From Solobacterium sp. (lineage in GTDB: Bacteria > Bacillota_I > Bacilli_A > Erysipelotrichales > Erysipelotrichaceae): a DNA stretch of 5,022 bases. Under the pieces are notes generated by a model. It was given only the letters and a program-made list of their open reading frames with translations, ran no database searches and was not told the origin of the DNA. The stretch covers positions 1 to 5,022 of the forward strand of contig JAFVFM010000134.1 in assembly GCA_017475415.1 (NCBI GenBank), read 5' to 3'. How positions within the stretch are numbered: the stretch's first letter is position 1; every line of letters begins with the position of its first letter. Shown one piece after another: positions 1 through 5,022 of the stretch. The position numbers and the translations under genes were made by a program.

Positions 1-1
1 A

Positions 2-10
2 TGGTATAAA
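2..10 (+). promoter_or_regulatory. Possible extended -10 promoter element of the flavoprotein gene
   Basis: TGGTATAAA fits an extended -10 (TGn followed by a hexamer matching TATAAT at 5 of 6 positions). It would start transcription near position 17 and leave a leader of about 40 nt before the ATG at 60. The -35 region lies outside the window, so the call rests on one short element in AT-rich DNA. Confidence 0.3.
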
Positions 11-59
11 TGATGACAAAATATATATGCCCATTGGGTAATAGGAGGATAGAAATATC

Positions 60-1412
60 ATGAACAAGTTTTTAAAAGCAGCAGCAGCTGTGGCTTTAAC
101 AACTAGCCTCGTTGCTTGCTCAAACAATTCTTCTACTGCAGAGCCAACACCAGCTCCAACAGAAGAAACAAAAGAAGAAGTTGCTGAAGTAGAATTAGCT
201 AAAGCTAGCTATACAGTAACAAACGCTACAGGTGAATCTGTAAAAGAACTTTATCTTGTTGACAATGCTGGAAGCGACAAAGGTAAAAACTATGCTGAAG
301 GTGGCTTAGCTGATGGTGAGACAGTAGAAATTGACTTAGGGGAAATTGATAAGTCATTAAGCTTCACATTAGATTTCACAACTGAAGGTGGCTACAATGG
401 TAAGTTTGAAACATTACATGTAGAAGAAGCACCAATTTGGTTATTAAACAAAGATGACATGACAGGTGCTACAATGATTTCCTTCACTGAACCTGAAGAA
501 AAAGGTGCTGCTGGTGAAGCTAGTGTTAAAGTTGCAGCGAAATATGGTGCAGCTCATGGCACAAAGTGCTTCTCTAGTGCTGTTGTTGTAGTAAATGCAG
601 CTGATGGTACTATCGTTGATGCATTCTTAGATGAATATCAATTCATGAATGCTGAAGGTAATACAGGTGTTCCTAACTCTGATGCTACTGCTGATGGTGA
701 TTTCGCTACAAATTATCCAGAAGGTAAGGTGTTAGGTTCTAAGAAAGCTAACCATGAAGCTTATTCTGCTCATATGAAAGAAGCAGCTGGTGCTACAACA
801 GATATCAAAGATAGCTATGAAGCTATTGAAGCATTCGTTGCTGGTAAGGCTGCAGCTGACTTAGCTGATGTAGATGAAGTTACAGGTTCTACACTTGCTG
901 ATACAGCTAACTATGTAAAATTAATTGCAGAAACAGCTGAACTCGCTATGGCTAGTGAAAATGAATATGCAGTAAGCGATGCTAGTGCTGTTGAAATTCG
1001 TCAAGCTGAATATGCTGCACATGGCACAAAGTGCTTCACATTATCTTCTGCAGTTGTTGAAGGTGACAAGATCGTAGCTGCATATATTGATGAATTCCAA
1101 TATATGGCTGCTGAAGGCAATACTGGTGTTCCTAACTCTGACGCTACTGCCGAAGGAGATTTCGCTACAAATTATCCAGAAGGCAAGGTATTAGGTTCTA
1201 AGAAGGATAACCATGAAGCTTATTCTGCTCATATGAAAGAAGCAGCTGGCGCTACAACAGATATCAAAGCTAGCTATGAAGCAATTGAAGCATTCATCGC
1301 TGGTAAAACAGCAGCTGACTTAGCTAATGTTGATGCAGTTACAGGTTCTACACTCGCTGATACAGCGAACTATGTAAAATCTGTAGTAAATGCTGTTGAG
1401 AATTCTAAATAA
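60..1412 (+). CDS. Flavinylated lipoprotein with tandem PplA-like FMN-binding domains
   Basis: Predicted extracellular lipoprotein of 450 residues. The N-terminus is a lipoprotein signal peptide: Lys3 and Lys6, a hydrophobic stretch, then lipobox LVAC with Cys20 as the lipidated residue. Residues 21-45 are a Ser/Thr/Pro/Glu linker. Residues about 46-145 form a separate, probably beta-rich domain I cannot name. Residues 164-289 and 319-442 are two copies of one domain, each starting AAHGTKCF and ending in D-x-V-T-G-S-T (Asp272-Thr278 and Asp425-Thr431). This matches the Dxx(S/T)GxT signature on which ApbE-type transferases attach FMN to the threonine. Listeria PplA, a flavoprotein of extracellular electron transfer, has the same two-domain plan, so a redox role at the cell surface is inferred. 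AGGAGG at 43-48 supports the start. No apbE or other electron-transfer gene is visible. The gene appears monocistronic. A related substrate-binding role cannot be excluded. Confidence 0.85.
   Translation: MNKFLKAAAAVALTTSLVACSNNSSTAEPTPAPTEETKEEVAEVELAKASYTVTNATGESVKELYLVDNAGSDKGKNYAEGGLADGETVEIDLGEIDKSLSFTLDFTTEGGYNGKFETLHVEEAPIWLLNKDDMTGATMISFTEPEEKGAAGEASVKVAAKYGAAHGTKCFSSAVVVVNAADGTIVDAFLDEYQFMNAEGNTGVPNSDATADGDFATNYPEGKVLGSKKANHEAYSAHMKEAAGATTDIKDSYEAIEAFVAGKAAADLADVDEVTGSTLADTANYVKLIAETAELAMASENEYAVSDASAVEIRQAEYAAHGTKCFTLSSAVVEGDKIVAAYIDEFQYMAAEGNTGVPNSDATAEGDFATNYPEGKVLGSKKDNHEAYSAHMKEAAGATTDIKASYEAIEAFIAGKTAADLANVDAVTGSTLADTANYVKSVVNAVENSK
549..926 (+). repeat. Tandem domain repeat, copy 1 (FMN-binding domain 1)
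   Basis: Encodes residues 164-289 of the flavoprotein. It aligns with the second copy at 1014-1385 with one 6-bp indel near the start. From the EGNTG motif to the last lysine before the domain end, 82 of 89 residues are identical by hand count. A 42-base stretch at 749-790 is identical in DNA to 1208-1249. Confidence 0.85.
1014..1385 (+). repeat. Tandem domain repeat, copy 2 (FMN-binding domain 2)
   Basis: Encodes residues 319-442, the second copy of the FMN-binding domain, two residues shorter than copy 1 in the beta-strand region after the conserved Cys. Many differences from copy 1 are silent third-position changes, so the protein has been held constant since the duplication. Confidence 0.85.
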
Positions 1413-1417
1413 GAAGG

Positions 1418-1445
1418 AAAGTCCACAATATGTGGGCTTTTTTGT
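1418..1445 (+). terminator. Intrinsic terminator after the flavoprotein gene
   Basis: The arms AAAGTCCACA (1418-1427) and TGTGGGCTTT (1431-1440) pair over 10 positions with one G-U wobble around an ATA loop. A run of six T (1438-1443) overlaps the 3' arm. The hairpin starts 5 nt after the stop codon, as expected for the end of a monocistronic transcript. Confidence 0.85.
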
Positions 1446-1490
1446 TAAATGGGGATAAGAAAATCTTTGGAAATATAGATTTCCCATAAT

Positions 1491-1520
1491 TTCACACGAA
1501 TACTCGATATTTTTTATAAG
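1491..1520 (+). promoter_or_regulatory. Candidate sigma-A promoter inside the intergenic region
   Basis: TTCACA (1491-1496, 5 of 6 against TTGACA) is separated by 18 nt from TATAAG (1515-1520, 5 of 6 against TATAAT). Transcription would begin near 1527. It lies after the flavoprotein terminator and ahead of a second terminator, so its product would be a short non-coding transcript. In DNA this AT-rich, chance matches are common. Confidence 0.4.
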
Positions 1521-1526
1521 AATATT

Positions 1527-1648
1527 TTGTATTCTATAAATGCAGATAGGAATATCTGCCCTGGATAAATGTACCCCTTAACATTTACTCAGTGTAATTC
1601 TATCCCCTTATTATGAATATCAAGAGAAAAGCGCAATAGCGCTTTTTT
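1527..1648 (+). ncRNA. Candidate small non-coding RNA with two C-rich motifs
   Basis: Between the candidate promoter and the terminator ending at 1648 lie about 120 nt with ordered structure. Hairpin 1 has a perfect 7-bp stem, GCAGATA (1542-1548) with TATCTGC (1553-1559), around a GGAA loop. Hairpin 2 pairs 1561-1572 with 1581-1592 (12 positions, one wobble, one mismatch) and exposes ACCCCTTA in its loop. A second CCCCTTA lies unpaired at 1604-1610, followed by the terminator hairpin. Exposed C-rich motifs facing G-rich ribosome binding sites are typical of Gram-positive regulatory RNAs such as RsaE/RoxS; the resemblance is one of design, not recognised homology. The alternative is an untranslated leader of trkA, but no antiterminator partner for the last hairpin is visible. 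No open reading frame of note lies here. The preceding stretch 1446-1490 holds only a weak AT-rich hairpin (1469-1484). Confidence 0.35.
1627..1648 (+). terminator. Intrinsic terminator upstream of trkA
   Basis: AAAAGCGC (1627-1634) pairs perfectly with GCGCTTTT (1639-1646) around an AATA loop, and six T follow at 1643-1648. It points towards trkA and ends 63 nt before the trkA start. It therefore closes a transcript made within the intergenic region, or blocks read-through into trkA. Confidence 0.7.
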
Positions 1649-1652
1649 CGAA

Positions 1653-1681
1653 TTGTTTTTTTATAAGCTATTGAGTACAAT
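1653..1681 (+). promoter_or_regulatory. Probable trkA-trkH promoter
   Basis: TTGTTT (1653-1658) and TACAAT (1676-1681, 5 of 6) are separated by exactly 17 nt, just after the upstream terminator. The start of transcription would be near 1688, giving a leader of roughly 23 nt before the ATG at 1711. The -10 box covers the first base of the in-frame TTG at 1681, so that TTG cannot be the start codon if this promoter is used. Confidence 0.55.
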
Positions 1682-1710
1682 TGAATGCGTACGAAAAAAG
1701 GAAGAATAGT

Positions 1711-3072
1711 ATGAAAATATTAATTGCTGGGGCAGGTAAGGTTGGGCGTAATCTTACGGATGAATTAAGTGATGAAGGGCATGATATTACCTTAATTGAT
1801 CGTAATCCAAAAATATTAGAAGAAGTGATAGGAAAATATGATGTCAATACACTAAATGGAAACTGTGCATCTAAAACAACATTAGAAGAAGCTGGTATAG
1901 CGAATATGGATGTATTTGTTGCGGCGACGAACTTGGATGAAGTGAATTTATTAAGTTCAATTACAGCTCATGCACTAAATCCGAATGTACGTACGATAGC
2001 GCGTATTCGTGATCCAGAATATATTGATCAAGCAAGTGCCTTAAAAGAAGTATTTGCCTTATCTTTAATTGTTAATCCCGAAGCACAAACGGCTTCAGAA
2101 ATAGCGAAGTTATTGAAATATCCTGGTTTTCTTAAGCGTGAAAGTTTTGCGAAGACAAGAGTGGATATTGTGGAATTAAAAGTAAAAGAAGGTAGTGTTC
2201 TTGAGGGAGTTCAATTGTTGAACTTAGAGAATACAACGAAGAGTAAGGTTTTAGTTTGTGCTATTTTACGTAATGGCGAGCCTCATATTCCTGGAGGTAC
2301 TTTCACCATTCAAAAAGATGATCGTATCTTTGTGACAGGTGAAGCGCTTGAATTGCATCATATGTTAAAGCGAATAGGTGTAATCACCAAACCGGTTAAG
2401 CATGCAATTATTGCGGGTGGAGGAAAAATATCCTATTACTTATGCAATGACTTACATAAGATTGGTATTGCGACTTCAATCATTGAAGCTAATCCTGTAA
2501 CATGTGAAAATCTATCGAAATCTTTACCTTTTGCGACAATTATTCAGGGTGATGTTTCTGATCAAGCTGTATTAGACAGTGAAGAAATTGATGAATATGA
2601 CGCATTTGTATCCTTAACAGGGATGGATGAATTGAATATTGTTTCTTCGATGTACGCTAGTGTACAAAATGTACCGCATATTGTAACGAAGCTAGGTAGA
2701 GGTGGAGAAGCGAAGCTAATTGGGGATATGCCTATTGGCTCGGTTGTTTGTCCAAAGGAATTATGTACAGCAGATATTGTTCGCTATGTACGTGCCTTAG
2801 AGAATTCTAAGGGTGCAGCAATTACCATTCACCGTATAGCAGATGGTAAAGTTGAAGCGATTGAATTCATAGTAGAAGAAGATACAAAAAATATAGGTAA
2901 ACAATTAAAAGATATACGCACGAAAGATGATGTATTAATTGCCTCTATCCGTCATGGTAGGAACTTGATTATACCTAATGGTACATCTAGCTTCCATAAG
3001 GGAGATTCGGTTGTTGTAGTTACGCATAAAAATGCGGGTATCTTTACATTGAATGATATATTTGAGGGCTAG
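1711..3072 (+). CDS. trkA: Trk potassium uptake system regulatory subunit TrkA
   Basis: Peripheral cytoplasmic NAD-binding protein that assembles on the TrkH channel and gates K+ uptake. The 453 residues match the usual full-length TrkA of about 450-460, with two RCK units in tandem. RCK-N 1 (1-125) has the Rossmann loop GAGKVG (6-11) and the acidic ribose-binding residue Asp30 in LIDRN. RCK-C 1 covers about 140-220. RCK-N 2 (230-345) has GGGKIS (236-241) and Glu259; its last glycine is replaced by Ser241, so binding at the second site may differ. RCK-C 2 spans about 370-453. The ATG at 1711 is preferred over the upstream in-frame TTG at 1681: it has AAGGAAG (1698-1704) at good spacing, begins directly with the MKILIAGAGKVG strand, and lies downstream of the predicted promoter. 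The stop is 3 nt before trkH, so the pair form an operon. RCK-C domains of related KtrA proteins bind c-di-AMP; whether this one does is unknown. Confidence 0.93.
   Translation: MKILIAGAGKVGRNLTDELSDEGHDITLIDRNPKILEEVIGKYDVNTLNGNCASKTTLEEAGIANMDVFVAATNLDEVNLLSSITAHALNPNVRTIARIRDPEYIDQASALKEVFALSLIVNPEAQTASEIAKLLKYPGFLKRESFAKTRVDIVELKVKEGSVLEGVQLLNLENTTKSKVLVCAILRNGEPHIPGGTFTIQKDDRIFVTGEALELHHMLKRIGVITKPVKHAIIAGGGKISYYLCNDLHKIGIATSIIEANPVTCENLSKSLPFATIIQGDVSDQAVLDSEEIDEYDAFVSLTGMDELNIVSSMYASVQNVPHIVTKLGRGGEAKLIGDMPIGSVVCPKELCTADIVRYVRALENSKGAAITIHRIADGKVEAIEFIVEEDTKNIGKQLKDIRTKDDVLIASIRHGRNLIIPNGTSSFHKGDSVVVVTHKNAGIFTLNDIFEG
3064..3068 (+). promoter_or_regulatory. trkH ribosome binding site inside the trkA coding end
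   Basis: GAGGG lies within the last codons of trkA, 7 nt before the trkH ATG at 3076, and the trkA stop sits between them. Ribosomes finishing trkA would pass straight over the trkH start region, which suggests coupled translation and matched subunit levels. Confidence 0.6.
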
Positions 3073-3075
3073 CAG

Positions 3076-4536
3076 ATGAACTTAAAAATGATTTTTAAAA
3101 TCATCGCATATTTATTGGGAATTGAATGTGCATTGATGCTGCCTAGCCTAGGCATTAGTTATTATCTTCATGAAACAAAGGCTGTTAATGCTTTCTTGAT
3201 ATCAATCGCAATTACAGCAATAATTGCCATAGTTCTTTATCTTTGTACAAGAAAGGTACAAAAAAAGCGTTTCTATGCAAGAGAAGGTTTAGTAACTACA
3301 GGTATCAGCTGGATTGTGATTAGCTTATTAGGGGCTTTACCATTCTATTTTTCAGGCGCAATTCCTCAATATATTGATGCGGTATTTGAAACTGTTTCTG
3401 GTTTTACAACAACAGGTTCTTCCATTTTATTGGAAGTAGAATCCATGCCTAAAGGGTTATTATTTTGGCGTAGCTTTACCCACTGGGTAGGAGGTATGGG
3501 GGTATTAGTCTTCTTGATGTCTATTGTTTCTTTAGGTACAAAAAATGAAGGCTTCTCCTTACATTTACTTAGAGCAGAATCACCAGGCCCTTCTGTTGGT
3601 AAAATGGTGCCTAGAATTAAAGAAACAGCCAAAATACTCTATATTATTTATATTGTATTAACGGTGTTAGATGTGTGTTTCTTAATGTTTGGTGGCATGA
3701 GTTTATTCGACGCAACATGTATCGCCTTTGGTACAGCTGGTACAGGTGGCTTTGGCATAAAGAATGATTCCTTAGCGAGTTATTCACCTTATATTCAATA
3801 TGTAACAACAGTCTTTATGTTGTTGTTTAGTGTGAATTTTTCCATTTATTACTTAATTGTTTTAAGGAAATGGAAAGAGGCCTTTGGAGATGAAGAATTT
3901 CGTTTCTTTTGGACAGTAGTTGTAGTGGGAATAACACTTGTATGTATCAATGTACGTCCATTATTCGCTACATTAGAAGAAACCTTCCGTCATGTTAGCT
4001 TTACTATCGCTACTGTATTATCAACAACAGGTTATGGGACAGCTGACTTTGATTTATGGCCTAGCTTTTCTAAAACTATCTTATTTATCTTGATGATATT
4101 TGGAGCGAGTGCAGGTAGTACAGGTGGTGGGATTAAACATATACGTATTATCTTATTGATTAAATCATTAAGAAGGAATATTCATAAGTCCTTACATCCA
4201 ACGGAAGTTAGATCAGTTCTTATAAGTGGTAAACCAATTGATGAAACTATATTGCAGAATACAAATGCCTATCTAATTGCCTATATGATTATGATTAGTC
4301 TTAGTTTCTTATTGGTGTCCTTAGATGGTTTTAGCTTTGAAACAAATTTATCAGCAATTATCGCTACATTTAATAATATTGGTCCTGGCTTTGCGTCAGT
4401 TGGTCCAACATGTAACTTTGCGGCATTTTCACCATTTTCTAAGTTTGTTATGATTATCTGTATGTTAGCAGGTAGATTAGAAATATATCCAATGTTAGTA
4501 TTACTATCTAGCTCTACTTGGAAAAGAGCGAGATAA
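3076..4536 (+). CDS. trkH: Trk potassium uptake system membrane subunit TrkH
   Basis: Integral membrane K+-translocating subunit of the Trk/Ktr/HKT superfamily, built from four helix-pore-helix repeats. The 486 residues and the extra N-terminal hydrophobic segments (about 5-30 and 37-57) fit TrkH rather than the shorter KtrB. The four filter loops are visible: TTTGS (111-115), GTAGTGGFG (219-227), STTGYG (316-321) and NNIGPG (433-438), each with the glycine that lines the K+ pathway. GASAGSTGGGIK (343-354) corresponds to the glycine-rich intramembrane gate loop between pore 3 and repeat 4. The conserved C-terminal signature RLEIYP (467-472) followed by a hydrophobic stretch and TWKR closes the protein. 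It starts 3 nt after trkA and is co-transcribed with it. No truncation or missing filter residue is seen. Confidence 0.94.
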   Translation: MNLKMIFKIIAYLLGIECALMLPSLGISYYLHETKAVNAFLISIAITAIIAIVLYLCTRKVQKKRFYAREGLVTTGISWIVISLLGALPFYFSGAIPQYIDAVFETVSGFTTTGSSILLEVESMPKGLLFWRSFTHWVGGMGVLVFLMSIVSLGTKNEGFSLHLLRAESPGPSVGKMVPRIKETAKILYIIYIVLTVLDVCFLMFGGMSLFDATCIAFGTAGTGGFGIKNDSLASYSPYIQYVTTVFMLLFSVNFSIYYLIVLRKWKEAFGDEEFRFFWTVVVVGITLVCINVRPLFATLEETFRHVSFTIATVLSTTGYGTADFDLWPSFSKTILFILMIFGASAGSTGGGIKHIRIILLIKSLRRNIHKSLHPTEVRSVLISGKPIDETILQNTNAYLIAYMIMISLSFLLVSLDGFSFETNLSAIIATFNNIGPGFASVGPTCNFAAFSPFSKFVMIICMLAGRLEIYPMLVLLSSSTWKRAR

Positions 4537-4548
4537 AGAATATATAGG

Positions 4549-4580
4549 TCATCTAGTTAATAGCTAGATGAATTTTTATT
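4549..4580 (+). terminator. Intrinsic terminator of the trkA-trkH operon
   Basis: TCATCTAG (4549-4556) pairs perfectly with CTAGATGA (4564-4571), with one more T-G pair possible inside the loop. ATTTTTATTT follows. It begins 12 nt after the trkH stop codon. The stem is AT-rich, so it may be only moderately efficient. Confidence 0.7.
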
Positions 4581-4581
4581 T

Positions 4582-4890
4582 GGAAATGTGAGTATAGATA
4601 TCATTGAGATGATTATATTTTTTTAGGAGAGGAAAAGAAGCGGGAGTGTTCTAGCGTGGTTGTAGAAGAAGCGCTTAAAATGGATATAGACCACATTTGA
4701 AAGGGGGGACAATGATGGTGATAGCGAAGAATTTCAAAGGGTGTCAGATTTAATGGCTGAAAATTGGGCAAAATAGAAAATGATTATTTGTGATAACAAG
4801 GGAAAGTACGAAGCTTAGTTTGTTGGATATAGGGGGTTATTAGTGAATTCAAAACTAAAAATAAAGTGCTAATATAAAGCTATAGGAGGA
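4582..4890. other. Intergenic stretch without an intact gene; possible decayed coding sequence
   Basis: About 300 nt with no ORF of convincing length on either strand. It contains more G runs (six G at 4703-4708, five at 4832-4836) than the neighbouring genes. On the plus strand two short open stretches look protein-like but lie in different frames and lack a proper start. The stretch 4608-4697 includes VVVEEALKMDIDHI and ends at TGA. The stretch 4690-4776 includes DSEEFQRVSDLMAENWAK and ends at TAG. Together they could be the frameshifted remains of a gene, but I recognise no family. Confidence 0.3.
4848..4875 (+). promoter_or_regulatory. Weak candidate promoter for the ORF at the window end
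   Basis: TTCAAA (4848-4853, 4 of 6) lies 16 nt before TAATAT (4870-4875, 4 of 6), which is preceded by TGC as in an extended -10. TATAAA at 4873-4878 is an overlapping alternative. The predicted transcription start would fall very near the first AGGAGG at 4884-4889. Confidence 0.25.
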
Positions 4891-4917
4891 TATGCGTTAG
4901 TGCATATTGGAGGGTAT

Positions 4918-5022
4918 ATGATTGGTAGACAAGTAATAAAAATTAACAAGGCATTTACTTTAGAAGAATTAGAACAATTTATGCAAGAGAATTGGAACAA
5001 AGAGGACTATAGTGATTTCAAA
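4918..5022 (+). CDS. Hypothetical protein, N-terminal part only
   Basis: An open frame of 35 codons that continues past the window. The visible protein begins MIGRQVIKINKAF and continues into an acidic, probably helical segment, TLEELEQFMQENWNKEDY (14-31). No signal peptide, membrane segment or known motif is visible, so I assign no function. The ATG at 4918 is preceded by GGAGGG (4909-4914), which is rather close. An in-frame GTG at 4900 would add six residues and has AGGAGG (4884-4889) 10 nt upstream, so it is a real alternative. I prefer the ATG because the extra residues are encoded by the Shine-Dalgarno-like sequence itself. Another stretch in the preceding gap ends in a similar M-x-E-N-W-x-K segment. 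Confidence 0.55.
   Translation, partial: MIGRQVIKINKAFTLEELEQFMQENWNKEDYSDFK

Noticed and set aside
1627..1648. Transcription attenuator for trkA
   Set aside because: No upstream segment can pair with the GCGC arms to form an antiterminator, and a separate promoter follows. A plain terminator is simpler.
1446..1710. A c-di-AMP (ydaO-type) riboswitch controlling the Trk operon
   Set aside because: Such riboswitches precede some ktr genes, but I see none of the conserved G-rich core, and the likely trkA promoter lies downstream of the hairpins, so they would not be in its leader.
3366..3632. Minus-strand open frame of 88 codons inside trkH
   Set aside because: It lies wholly opposite the conserved filter region of trkH, has no plausible ribosome binding site or domain, and is explained by the codon pattern of the real gene.
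1..4536. Functional link between the flavin lipoprotein and potassium uptake
   Set aside because: Each has its own terminator and promoter signals, and nothing in the sequence connects them beyond adjacency.
4703..4708. Six-G tract as a phase-variable switch
   Set aside because: The frame upstream is already closed by TGA at 4698-4700, before the tract, so changing the G number would not join the open stretches.
4712..4753. 13-codon ORF beginning MMVIAKNF after a G-rich Shine-Dalgarno-like run
   Set aside because: It is very short, the G run sits only 3 nt from the ATG, and there is no supporting context.

Overview
The window is AT-rich DNA, and every gene reads on the plus strand. Codon choice, strong AGGAGG-type ribosome binding sites, a lipobox signal peptide and short U-tract terminators all point to a low-GC Gram-positive (Firmicutes). 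The lipoprotein resembles ones I associate with anaerobic gut or oral Firmicutes such as Erysipelotrichia, but that placement is a guess.

Layout: (1) 60-1412 encodes a secreted lipoprotein. It has an uncharacterised N-terminal domain followed by two nearly identical FMN-binding domains of the PplA type, each ending in a covalent-flavinylation motif. It appears monocistronic, with a possible extended -10 at the window edge and a hairpin terminator just after the stop. (2) 1446-1680 is an intergenic region with its own promoter-like elements, two further hairpins, two copies of a CCCCTTA motif and an intrinsic terminator. It could encode a small RNA of about 120 nt. (3) 1711-4536 is a two-gene operon, trkA-trkH, driven by a promoter at 1653-1681 and closed by a hairpin terminator. 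TrkA is the cytoplasmic nucleotide-binding gating protein and TrkH the K+-translocating membrane subunit; the 3-nt gap suggests coupled translation. (4) 4582-4890 has no intact gene and may hold decayed coding sequence. (5) From 4918 an unidentified ORF runs off the window end, behind two stacked Shine-Dalgarno sequences separated by a small hairpin.

The lipoprotein would act outside the membrane, probably carrying electrons through covalently bound flavin. The Trk pair handles potassium uptake. They look like separate transcription units, and nothing here ties them functionally. The points most worth following up are the sRNA candidate, an exact flavinylation motif in the lipoprotein's N-terminal domain (a possible third flavin), and the recent-looking tandem duplication of the FMN domain.
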